A stretch of 64,000 nt of DNA. Source: Pannonibacter tanglangensis. GTDB lineage: Bacteria > Pseudomonadota > Alphaproteobacteria > Rhizobiales > Stappiaceae. Under the pieces are notes generated by a model. It worked only from the letters and a program-made list of their open reading frames with translations. It had not been told where the DNA came from and ran no database searches. Both the position numbers and the translations under genes were made by a program. Positions 56,744-64,000 of the stretch are shown here, in pieces (the first letter of the stretch is position 1; every line of letters starts with the position of its first letter). Location: NCBI RefSeq assembly GCF_009915685.1, contig NZ_JAABLP010000005.1; one strand, 5' to 3'.

Positions 56744-57937
56744 TCAGGCGAGGCCGGCAATCGCCTCGGCAAAGTCACGGGCGGAGAAGGGCTCGAGATC
56801 GTCGATGCCTTCGCCGACGCCGATGAAATGCACCGGCAGTCCATGCTTGGCGGCGATGGCGACGAGGATGCCGCCGCGCGCGGTGCCGTCGAGCTTGGTC
56901 ATGACCAAACCGGTGACGCCGGCGACCTTGCCGAAGATCTCCACCTGGTTCATGGCGTTCTGGCCGGTCGTGGCATCAAGGGTCAGGAGCACGTCATGCG
57001 GCGCGGTCGGATCGACCTTGCGGATGACGCGGATGACCTTTTCCAGCTCCGCCATCAGCTCGGCCTTGTTCTGCAGCCGGCCGGCGGTGTCGATCAGCAG
57101 CACGTCGACGTTCTTGTCCCTGGCCGCCTGCATGGCATCAAAGGCAAGCCCGGCCGCATCCGCTCCGGCATCGCGGGCAACGACATCCGCGCCCGTGCGG
57201 CTGCCCCAGATCTTGAGCTGTTCGACAGCGGCGGCGCGGAAGGTGTCGCCGGCGGCAAGCATCACCGTCTTGCCATCGGCGGCGAGGCGCGAGGCGAGCT
57301 TGCCGATGGTGGTGGTCTTGCCGGTGCCGTTGACCCCGACCATCAGCACCACATGCGGCCGGATGCCCCGGTCGAGATCCAGCGGCCTTGCCACCGGCGC
57401 CAGAACCTTCTCGACCTCTTCGGCCAGAACGGCGCGGACTTCCTCCGGCGAGATTTCCTTGTCAAAGCGCCCGGATCCCAGCCGCTCGGTGATCGAGCTG
57501 GCGGTGTCGAGCCCGAGATCTGCCTGCAGCAGGATGTCTTCCAGCTCGTCCAGCATCGACTGGTCAAGCTTGCGCTTGGTGAAGATCGAGGAAATGCCCT
57601 CGGTCAGCGCCGACGACGACCGGGCCAGCCCCCGGCGCAGGCGCTGGAACCAGGTGAGCTTTTCCGCCGGCTGAGGCGTCTCGGGGAGCGGGGCCGGAGC
57701 GCGCGCAGCAACGGGGGCCGCGACCGGCTCCCTGGCGGGCGCAGCGGCGGGGACCTCCGCTTCGGCCGTGACCGGCTCGGCCGTGGTCTCCCCGGCCGGG
57801 ACGGCAGCGTCGGGCTGCGGCTCCGGGAGGGTCTCCAGCCCGGCGGGCACGGCCTCGGCGATGCGCTCGGGCTGCGCCTCATCCGCGTCCTTGCCACCGA
57901 ACAGGCGGCCGAAAAACCCGCGCTTCTTCTCGCTCAT
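56744..57937 (-). CDS. ftsY: signal recognition particle receptor FtsY
   Basis: 397-aa SRP receptor GTPase that brings ribosome-nascent chains to the SecYEG translocon. The N-terminal acidic, Ala/Pro/Glu-rich A domain (to about 90) is followed by the N domain (WFQRLRRGLARSSSALTEGI) and G domain with GVNGTGKTTTIGKLA (G1), AGDTFRAAAVEQL, LIDTAGR (G3) and TKLDGTARGG (G4). It is the last gene of a dapF-mtaB-ftsY set on the minus strand. Confidence 0.97.
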   Translation of the reverse strand: MSEKKRGFFGRLFGGKDADEAQPERIAEAVPAGLETLPEPQPDAAVPAGETTAEPVTAEAEVPAAAPAREPVAAPVAARAPAPLPETPQPAEKLTWFQRLRRGLARSSSALTEGISSIFTKRKLDQSMLDELEDILLQADLGLDTASSITERLGSGRFDKEISPEEVRAVLAEEVEKVLAPVARPLDLDRGIRPHVVLMVGVNGTGKTTTIGKLASRLAADGKTVMLAAGDTFRAAAVEQLKIWGSRTGADVVARDAGADAAGLAFDAMQAARDKNVDVLLIDTAGRLQNKAELMAELEKVIRVIRKVDPTAPHDVLLTLDATTGQNAMNQVEIFGKVAGVTGLVMTKLDGTARGGILVAIAAKHGLPVHFIGVGEGIDDLEPFSARDFAEAIAGLA

Positions 57938-57983
57938 CGTGTCACGTCCTGCGTAAGGGTGTCGGGTCCCGGGCCGTCAGGTC

Positions 57984-59252
57984 TCAGGCAGCCCGGGAGA
58001 CGAGCGCGCCGAGAAGATGGCGGCCGGTGTGTCCGGTGATCCGGGTCTGGAGGATCTGGCCGGCTTCGCCGCCTTCCACCTCGACCTGGGTGAATTGTTC
58101 AGTCCGGCCAAGGCCTTCGCGCTCCATCAGGATCGGCCGCAGGCGGCCGACCTCGGAGCCCAGATGCGCCGCCAGAACGGCTTCGCCCTTCGCGCGCAGG
58201 CGCGCGGCGCGCTCCTTGATCACGGCCTTGCCGAGCTGCGGCATGCGCGCGGCCGGCGTGCCCGGGCGCGGGGAGAAGGGGAAGACGTGCAGATGCGTCA
58301 GGCCGCAGTCATCGACGATCGCCAGCGTGTTGGCGAACATCTCTTCCGTCTCGGTCGGGAAGCCGGCGATGATGTCGGCGCCGAAGACCACATCCGGGCG
58401 CATGGCGCGGACCTCTTCGCAGAAGCGGATGCTGTCGGCGCGCAGGTGCCGCCGCTTCATGCGCTTCAGGATCATGTCGTCGCCGGCCTGCAGCGACAGA
58501 TGGAAATGCGGCATCAGGCGCTCGTCCTCGGCAATGACCCGCATCAGCTCAGGATCGGCCTCGATGGAATCGATGGAGGACAGGCGCAGGCGCTTCAGCT
58601 CCGGCACCAGCTTGAGGATCTTGGCGACCAGCGTGCCGAGCTTCGGCGTGCCCGGCAGGTCCGCGCCATAGGAGGTGATGTCGACGCCGGTGATGACGAT
58701 CTCGTTGTAGCCATTCTCCACCAGCCGGCGGACCTGATCGACAACAACGCCCATCGGCACCGAGCGGGAATTGCCGCGGCCGAAGGGGATGATGCAGAAG
58801 GTGCAGCGGTGGTCGCAGCCGTTCTGCACCTGGACGAAGGCGCGGGCGCGGCCCTCCAGCCCGTCGATGAGATGGCTGGCGGTCTCGCGCACGCTCATGA
58901 TGTCGTTGACGCGGACCTTCTCGCTCTCCTCAAGCCCGAACTGGGCAATGCGGCCATAGGAGGCGCGCTCCAGCTTTTCCGAGTTGCCGAGGACGAGATC
59001 GACCTCCGGCATTTCGGAGAATTTCGAGGTCTCGGTCTGGGCGGCGCAGCCCGTGACGATGATCCTGGCATTCGGATTGTCGCGGCGGGCCTTGCGCACG
59101 GCCTGACGCGCCTGGCGCACGGCTTCCGACGTGACGGCACAGGTGTTGATCAGGATCGCGTCGGTGAGGCCGGCGGCCTCCGCCTCGCGCTTCATCACTT
59201 CCGACTCGTAGGAATTGAGCCGGCAACCGAAGGTCACAACGTCGATGCTCAC
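57984..59252 (-). CDS. mtaB: tRNA t6A37 methylthiotransferase MtaB
   Basis: 422-aa radical-SAM methylthiotransferase that converts t6A37 to ms2t6A37 in tRNA. The N-terminal UPF0004 domain has three cluster cysteines (VTFGCRLNSYESE, LINTCAVTSEA, IIVTGCAAQTE). The radical-SAM motif is GCDHRCTFCIIP. A TRAM-like end is present (REGLGRTEQFTQVEVEGGEAG). It overlaps dapF by 4 bp, so the two are translationally coupled. Confidence 0.96.
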   Translation of the reverse strand: MSIDVVTFGCRLNSYESEVMKREAEAAGLTDAILINTCAVTSEAVRQARQAVRKARRDNPNARIIVTGCAAQTETSKFSEMPEVDLVLGNSEKLERASYGRIAQFGLEESEKVRVNDIMSVRETASHLIDGLEGRARAFVQVQNGCDHRCTFCIIPFGRGNSRSVPMGVVVDQVRRLVENGYNEIVITGVDITSYGADLPGTPKLGTLVAKILKLVPELKRLRLSSIDSIEADPELMRVIAEDERLMPHFHLSLQAGDDMILKRMKRRHLRADSIRFCEEVRAMRPDVVFGADIIAGFPTETEEMFANTLAIVDDCGLTHLHVFPFSPRPGTPAARMPQLGKAVIKERAARLRAKGEAVLAAHLGSEVGRLRPILMEREGLGRTEQFTQVEVEGGEAGQILQTRITGHTGRHLLGALVSRAA

Positions 59253-60160
59253 TGGGCAACCTCCAGCGAGGCTGCCTGCAGGTCCGCGTCCCCCGGCCCG
59301 GTCCTGACGAAGGTGAGGCTGTCAAAATCGACCTCGCCCTCGAACTCGACTTCGGTGGCGCCGGTCATCAGGACGTGGTCGTCGCTCTCACGCCAGGTGA
59401 TCGCGATGGGACCACCGGGCAGATGGATGACCGAGCTGCGCCCGGCGCGGCCATCGCGCGCGGCAGCCACGGCGACGGCGCAGGCGGCGGTGCCGCAGGC
59501 GCGCGTCAGGCCAGCCCCACGCTCCCAGACCCGCACGCGGATCTGGTTCGGGGCAAAGACATGGGCGAGCGAGATGTTCGCGGCTTCCGGGAAGATCGGA
59601 TGGTGTTCGAGCAGCGGCCCGATGCGGCCGAGATCATAGGCGTCGACATCCTTGACCCAGAAGATCGCATGCGGATTGCCCATGCTGACGGCAGCCGGCG
59701 TGTGCAGGATCGGCGCGTCGATGGGGCCGATCTGCAGCTCGATCGCGCGGGTATCGGCAAACTCTTCCGCCAGCGGGATCTCGTTCCAGGCAAAGCGCGG
59801 CTTGCCCATGTCGACGGTGACGCTGAAGGGGGCCTCCGCCTTGCGGGCGATCAGCAGGCCGGCCCGGGTCTCGATGGACACGGCGTCCTTCTCCGTCTCC
59901 TCGATCAGCAGACGGCCGATGCAGCGGGTGGCGTTGCCGCAGGCCGACACCTCGCTGCCGTCGCAGTTGTGGATGCGCATGAAGACGTCCGCGCCGGACG
60001 GCGAGCGCTCGACCGTGATCATCTGGTCGAAGCCGATGCCGGTCTCGCGGTTGCCGAGCGCAGCGATGACGTCCGGCGTCAGGGCAAGTTTCTCCGTGCG
60101 GGCGTCCCACACGACGAAGTCATTGCCGAGGCCATTCATCTTCAAAAACGATCTGCGCAT
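59249..60160 (-). CDS. dapF: diaminopimelate epimerase
   Basis: 303-aa DapF that converts LL- to meso-diaminopimelate for lysine and peptidoglycan. The two active-site cysteines are in SACGNATRCIGRLL and RACGTAACAVAVAA; the N terminus KMNGLGNDFVVWD is typical. It is the first gene of the dapF-mtaB-ftsY set; the DapC-like aminotransferase of the same pathway is about 25 kb away in this window. Confidence 0.97.
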   Translation of the reverse strand: MRRSFLKMNGLGNDFVVWDARTEKLALTPDVIAALGNRETGIGFDQMITVERSPSGADVFMRIHNCDGSEVSACGNATRCIGRLLIEETEKDAVSIETRAGLLIARKAEAPFSVTVDMGKPRFAWNEIPLAEEFADTRAIELQIGPIDAPILHTPAAVSMGNPHAIFWVKDVDAYDLGRIGPLLEHHPIFPEAANISLAHVFAPNQIRVRVWERGAGLTRACGTAACAVAVAAARDGRAGRSSVIHLPGGPIAITWRESDDHVLMTGATEVEFEGEVDFDSLTFVRTGPGDADLQAASLEVAQ

Positions 60161-60295
60161 GTCGGATCCGCGGAGGGCTGAGGAAAAATCGGGGGCAGCC
60201 GGCTGCCCGCATCCGGACTATATGGCGGAAATGCTGCCAAAATACCAGCAGTCACCCTGACACATGGTTTCAGCCCGCGCCGGTGCCCGTCGGCA

Positions 60296-61180
60296 TCACA
60301 GCCGGCGGGCGTTGAAGGTGTCGCAGCTGCCCATGTCGCCGGAGCGGAAGCCCTCGCGGAACCAGCGCGCGCGCTGTGCCGAGGTGCCATGGTTGAAGCT
60401 TTCCGGCACCACATAGCCCTGGGCCTCGCGCTGCAGCGTGTCGTCGCCGATGCGGGAGGCGGCGTTGAGCGCCTCCTCGACATCGCCATCCTCGACGAAG
60501 CCCTGCTGCCGGGCGGCGTGATGGGCCCAGACGCCGGCCAGACAGTCGGCCTGCAGTTCCACGCGCACGGACAGGGCATTGGCGTCCGCCTCGCTGAGGG
60601 ACCGGCGGACGCGCTGGTACTCGGGCAGGATGCCGAGCACGTTCTGCACGTGATGTCCGACTTCATGTGCAAGCACATAGGCCTGGGCAAAATCGCCCGG
60701 TGCGCCAAGCTCGCGCGACAGCTGGCGATAGAATGACAGGTCGATGTAGATCTGCTGGTCAGCGCCACAATAGAACGGCCCGGTGGCGGAACTTGCCTGA
60801 CCACAGGCGGACGGGACGTAATCGGTGAAGAGCACGAGCCTGGGCTCGGGATAGTCGCGGCCCTCCGCCTGCATCAGCTGCGTCCAGGTGTTTTCGGTAT
60901 CGGCAAGGACCACGGAGACGAAGCGGGCCAGCTCGTCCTCCCCGGCGGGACGTTCGGCGGTGGTCTGGTGCTGGCCGGCCGGGGGCGAGCCCCCCTCCTC
61001 CAGCGCACCGAGCAGCTCCAGCGGGCTGATGCCGGTCACCCAGGACAGGAGCAGGATGGCGACCACACCGCCGATGCCGAGGCTGCCGCCTGCCCGCACA
61101 CCGGCACGGGGCACCCGCGACCCGCCACCGCCGCGACGGTCATCGACGTTGCTGCTTTCCTCACGACCCTTCCAGCGCAT
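60296..61180 (-). CDS. neutral zinc metallopeptidase, YpfJ-like
   Basis: 294-aa membrane-anchored zinc peptidase of the KPN_02809/YpfJ family. One N-terminal membrane helix (about 31-48) is followed by a domain with the zinc motif LAHEVGHHVQNVLG, the upstream YCGADQQIYIDLSFY and the later VELQADCLAGVWAHHA and ESFNHGTSAQRARWFREGF. The biological substrate is unknown. It is upstream of dapF in the opposite transcription order, with a 135-bp gap, so an operon link is uncertain. Confidence 0.93.
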   Translation of the reverse strand: MRWKGREESSNVDDRRGGGGSRVPRAGVRAGGSLGIGGVVAILLLSWVTGISPLELLGALEEGGSPPAGQHQTTAERPAGEDELARFVSVVLADTENTWTQLMQAEGRDYPEPRLVLFTDYVPSACGQASSATGPFYCGADQQIYIDLSFYRQLSRELGAPGDFAQAYVLAHEVGHHVQNVLGILPEYQRVRRSLSEADANALSVRVELQADCLAGVWAHHAARQQGFVEDGDVEEALNAASRIGDDTLQREAQGYVVPESFNHGTSAQRARWFREGFRSGDMGSCDTFNARRL

Positions 61181-61276
61181 GCCCCGGCCCCCTCGAACAT
61201 CCGGGCGGACCGACCGCCCTCCCCGCGTCCTGTGTGCGGGTCCGGCGCCGGACCCAGCGGCCAGTCTACCCGGTTT

Positions 61277-61828
61277 CTACAGGATCTCCATCACCGCACC
61301 GGGCCTCAGTCGCGCCAGCAGGCGCCGCATGTGGTCGGGGCGGATGGCGACACAGCCGAGGGTCGGACGCCAGTCCTCGCGCGCGATGTGGAAGAAGATG
61401 GCGCTGCCGCGTCCGCGCACCGCCGGACGCAGGTTGCAGTCGAGCACGACGACGATGTCGTAGAGCCGGTCCTGCCGCCACATCTCCTCGTGGCTGGCGG
61501 CAAAGGGCAACGTGACCGGCCGGTTGTAGCGCGGATGGGCCGGGTCGTCGCACCAGCCGTCAGCCGGACGCAGCGCGGAGACGGGAAGCGCGGTCACCGG
61601 CCGCCGGCCGCGATCGGCGCGGAAATAGACGTCCAGCACCTCGAAGCGACCCGCCGGCGTGGCGCCGTCGCCCTCGCGCTTGCGCCGGGTGATGCCACCG
61701 CGCCCGAGCGCACACGGCAGGAGGAAGGACCCGAAGCTCAGGAGGCCGCGGCTGCGGGTGCCGGGTCTTGCCCGCACCACCAGCCGGGACGCTCCGCCAC
61801 GCCAGGGACCACGTCGCGCCACTGTCAT
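61277..61828 (-). CDS. L,D-transpeptidase-like (YkuD) protein
   Basis: 183-aa protein of the L,D-transpeptidase catalytic fold. The active-site region reads FFHIAREDWRPTLGCVAI with Cys159 and His147, which corresponds to the HxnS/TxGC motif, and GDGATPAGRFEV is a typical early block. No signal peptide, LysM or peptidoglycan-binding domain is visible, so either export is atypical or the protein acts on a cytoplasmic or other murein-like substrate. The family is sure, the role is not. Confidence 0.85.
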   Translation of the reverse strand: MTVARRGPWRGGASRLVVRARPGTRSRGLLSFGSFLLPCALGRGGITRRKREGDGATPAGRFEVLDVYFRADRGRRPVTALPVSALRPADGWCDDPAHPRYNRPVTLPFAASHEEMWRQDRLYDIVVVLDCNLRPAVRGRGSAIFFHIAREDWRPTLGCVAIRPDHMRRLLARLRPGAVMEIL

Positions 61829-61982
61829 GCCTCACCCCCGGATAACCGCCGCGTGATGCAGAATTGACAGGCGTGCGGTCGAATCGTGATCATTTTCTCT
61901 CGCGCAACATTGCGTAAGCCTGCAATGTGCCGCAACCCGGCCTATATGACCGGAGCGGAAAAGATCTGGCGAGGACAAGGAC

Positions 61983-62666
61983 ATGACTGCCCGCACGCTG
62001 CTGATCGTCGATGACGACAAGGACCTGCGCGAAGCCCTGGTGGAACAGCTCTCGCTCTATGACGAGTTCGCGACCCTGCAGGCCGACAGCGCCACGGCCG
62101 GGATTGCCAAGGCCAAGTCCGAGCATGTCGACCTGCTGCTGATGGACGTCGGCCTGCCTGACCTCGACGGGCGCGAGGCCGTGAAGCTGTTGCGCAAGGC
62201 CGGATTCAAGTCACCGGTGATCATGCTGACGGGCCACGACACCGACAGCGACACGATCCTGGGACTGGAGGCCGGGGCGAACGACTACGTGACCAAGCCG
62301 TTCAAGTTCGCGGTGCTGCTGGCCCGTGTCCGCGCGCATCTGCGCCAGCACGAGCAGAGCGAGGATGCGGTCTTCGCCATCGGCCGCTATTCGTTCCGTC
62401 CCGCCGCCAAGCTGATGCTCGACGAGCGCGGCGCCAAGGTGCGGCTGACGGAAAAGGAGACCTCGATCCTGAAGTACCTGTACCGCGCGGGCGAGAAGCC
62501 GGTGACGCGGGACGTGCTGCTGCACGAGGTCTGGGGCTACAACTCCGGTGTCACGACCCACACGCTGGAGACGCACATTTACCGCCTGCGGCAAAAAATC
62601 GAGCGCGACCCGTCCAATGCCGAGCTGCTTGTGACAGAAGCCGGTGGATACAAGCTTGTGCCGTGA
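61983..62666 (+). CDS. OmpR-family response regulator
   Basis: 227-aa regulator with an N-terminal receiver (acidic residues in LLIVDDDKD, phospho-acceptor Asp55 in LLLMDVGLPD, Lys105 in VTKPFK) and a C-terminal winged-helix DNA-binding domain (VTRDVLLHEVWGYNSG, VTTHTLETHIYRLRQKIE). No histidine kinase is adjacent, so it is an orphan here. It resembles the essential envelope regulator CenR-type proteins of alphaproteobacteria, but I cannot confirm this. AGGACAAGGAC precedes the ATG. A cyclic-nucleotide-binding protein follows 26 bp later and is probably co-transcribed. Confidence 0.92.
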   Translation: MTARTLLIVDDDKDLREALVEQLSLYDEFATLQADSATAGIAKAKSEHVDLLLMDVGLPDLDGREAVKLLRKAGFKSPVIMLTGHDTDSDTILGLEAGANDYVTKPFKFAVLLARVRAHLRQHEQSEDAVFAIGRYSFRPAAKLMLDERGAKVRLTEKETSILKYLYRAGEKPVTRDVLLHEVWGYNSGVTTHTLETHIYRLRQKIERDPSNAELLVTEAGGYKLVP

Positions 62667-62692
62667 GGGGTTTGGCGCTTAACACTTGAGGC

Positions 62693-63196
62693 ATGAGCCT
62701 CGTCCAGGACATCGCGATTCTGCGCCAGATCCCCATGTTGTCGGATTTCTCCGACGACCAGCTGCGGCTGCTTGCCTTCAGCGCCGAGGGAATGGACCTG
62801 ATCTCCGGCTCCTTCATCTTCGATGAGGGCGAACGGGCCGACAGCGGCATCGTCATCGCCAAGGGCAATGTCAGCCTGCAGGTGCGCGGTCCGCACGGGT
62901 TCAAGGAGGTCGACAGTGTCGGCGCAGGCGTGCTGCTCGGCGAGACGGCCCTGCTCGTCGACACGCGCCGCCCGGCCCGGGCGGTCTGCATCGGCCCGGT
63001 GCGCGTCATCCGCATCCGCCGCGCCCTGTTCAAGCGCATGATCCAGGAGTTCCCCGAGCTGGCCCGTCGCCTGTTCGAGGTGCATGCGGCCCGCTACCAG
63101 GCAACGGTCTCCGCCCTCGCGCCGATCGGCGACAAGCTTGCCGAACTGAGCGACATCGCCAATGCCGCCGCCCTGCGCGGCAGCAAGGACGAGTAG
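62693..63196 (+). CDS. cyclic nucleotide-binding domain protein without DNA-binding domain
   Basis: 167-aa protein that is almost only a CRP-type cNMP-binding beta-roll (about 14-125), with the ligand motif LLGETALLVDTRRPARAV close to the consensus phosphate-binding cassette GExxLxxxxxRxA. The C-terminal 40 residues form a helical segment and lack the helix-turn-helix of CRP/FNR regulators. It may modulate the preceding response regulator or another partner. It lies 26 bp downstream of that regulator gene. Confidence 0.88.
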   Translation: MSLVQDIAILRQIPMLSDFSDDQLRLLAFSAEGMDLISGSFIFDEGERADSGIVIAKGNVSLQVRGPHGFKEVDSVGAGVLLGETALLVDTRRPARAVCIGPVRVIRIRRALFKRMIQEFPELARRLFEVHAARYQATVSALAPIGDKLAELSDIANAAALRGSKDE

Positions 63197-63328
63197 ACCC
63201 GAGACGTCCCGGACTGCCGCAAGCCCCTGACGCGACCGGAGCGCCGACCGCTGCCGGCGCCCCGCACGCAGGTGCAGGCCGAAGGACCGCTCCCGCCCGT
63301 GCCAGTCTCCTGCCCTAGGCCCCCTGCC

Positions 63329-64000
63329 CTAGTAGACCGACTGCATCTGCGCGATCGGCAGGATGCCGATGCGCGCCGTGCCGCCGGCGAGGGAGAGCGT
63401 GGCGTCGATGGCCGGCCGGCCATCCTTCTCGCCCGGCTTGCCAAAGCTGACCAGCGCGCCCTGCAGGGCTTCCGGGAACGGACTGCCGAGCGGGAACAGC
63501 GGCGCGAGCACCTGCCGGATCTGGCCCGGCTCGATTGCCGTCAGCGGCAGCTCGCCGGTGAGGAACCCGTCGCTGGGCAGCTTGAGGAGCCCGGACGTGG
63601 ACAGCCCGGACGTGCCCGAGGTGAGGCTCAGGCTGTCGATGGTGACGGCCGGAACGCCCTCCGTGCTGGCAAAGAGATCGAGCGGAACGGTGCCGCCCAG
63701 CAGAGGCGCCGCGCCCGCCACCTCGCCGACGAAGGCCCCGTCGGTGCCCGGATGGTCGGGATCACCGGTCTTCAGGCCGGCAAAGGACAGGGCGAGATCG
63801 AGATTGGCCGGCCGCTCCGGATCGGCGCGCAGGTGCAGCTCGGCCTTCTTCATGACCACCTCGCCCTGCGTCGGGTTTTCGGAGGAGAAGAAGCGGGGCT
63901 CCTGCAGCACGGCGTCAAGCCGCGTCACGCCGGCAGTGGAATAGCGCAGGCTCGCCCGGAAGGAGGTCCAGCTGGCCTCCTGGATCGGGCTGTCCGGGCG
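63329..64000 (-). CDS. DUF2125-like protein, C-terminal part (cut by window)
   Basis: The reading frame runs off the right edge; only the last 223 residues or so are visible. The fragment (ASLRYSTAGVTRLDAVLQEP, VVMKKAELHLRADPERP, LDLALSFAGL and the end GGTARIGILPIAQMQSVY) looks like the beta-rich C-terminal region of DUF2125, a family of exported proteins of unknown function found in alphaproteobacteria, distantly similar to AsmA-type proteins. The start and any signal peptide are outside the window. Confidence 0.75.
   Translation of the reverse strand, partial: RPDSPIQEASWTSFRASLRYSTAGVTRLDAVLQEPRFFSSENPTQGEVVMKKAELHLRADPERPANLDLALSFAGLKTGDPDHPGTDGAFVGEVAGAAPLLGGTVPLDLFASTEGVPAVTIDSLSLTSGTSGLSTSGLLKLPSDGFLTGELPLTAIEPGQIRQVLAPLFPLGSPFPEALQGALVSFGKPGEKDGRPAIDATLSLAGGTARIGILPIAQMQSVY

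Noticed and set aside
61864..61892. Promoter TTGACA-17-TGATCA before the OmpR-type regulator
   Set aside because: The -35 is perfect, but the -10 is too poor to list as a feature.

Overview
The window is a stretch of a GC-rich alphaproteobacterial chromosome, most likely from the Hyphomicrobiales (Rhizobiales), perhaps near Stappia, Labrenzia or Pannonibacter. The placement rests on the gene families and their order: a bioMNY biotin ECF transporter, a glnK-amtB pair behind a sigma-54-type promoter, acnA next to ccmABCD-ccmG, ftsY-mtaB-dapF, a roughly 180-kDa NAD-glutamate dehydrogenase, and the rsmB/heparinase/purH neighbourhood. It is nearly all core chromosome. I see no rRNA, tRNA, phage, transposase or CRISPR array.

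Layout. 0.4-5.3 kb (minus): biotin uptake genes bioM, bioN and bioY run into an acyl-CoA ligase and a thiolase-like protein, with 4-bp overlaps at the last two junctions. 5.4-13.1 kb: DNA repair glycosylase, gluQ, AEC transporter, sensorless hybrid histidine kinase, DsbA-fold isomerase, PAP2 phosphatase, LMW-PTP, carbinolamine dehydratase, TusA-like protein and DUF924. 13.1-15.5 kb: nitrogen-regulated glnK-amtB with tandem terminators. 15.7-20.9 kb (minus): CDF efflux pump, DUF1223, and the cytochrome c maturation genes ccmA, ccmB, ccmC, ccmD and ccmG. 21.3-27.3 kb: two unrelated aconitases, acnB and acnA, divergently transcribed. 27.4-34.7 kb (minus): msrQ, an ATP-grasp enzyme of unknown role, lolA, ftsK and a DapC-like aminotransferase. 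34.8-36.5 kb: a His-rich SDHAF4/DUF1674 protein and htpX. 36.7-44.1 kb (plus): rsmB, heparinase II/III-like protein, purH and a chemoreceptor. 44.2-50.5 kb (minus): UMF1-type MFS transporter and NAD-GDH. 50.6-52.9 kb (plus): AhpD-like protein, argC and leuD. 53.0-56.6 kb: DUF1737, CitE-like lyase, EamA transporter, GNAT and an unrecognised 128-aa protein. 56.7-61.8 kb (minus): ftsY, mtaB, dapF, a neutral zinc peptidase and an L,D-transpeptidase-like protein. 62.0-63.2 kb (plus): an OmpR-type regulator with a cyclic-nucleotide-binding protein. The right edge cuts a DUF2125-like gene.

The points most worth following are: the biotin-transporter operon carrying a CoA ligase and a thiolase that lacks its second catalytic cysteine; the SDHAF4-type succinate dehydrogenase assembly factor with an 18-histidine N-terminal tail; the extra acnB lying between acnA and ccmA, with a dyad placed inside its promoter and a paired repeat at its far side; and inverted repeats in the glnK leader and in front of the CDF pump. 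Short tandem repeats, often of 12 bp, recur both in genes and between them. Protein calls rest on motifs and whole-sequence resemblance recognised by eye, not on database searches.
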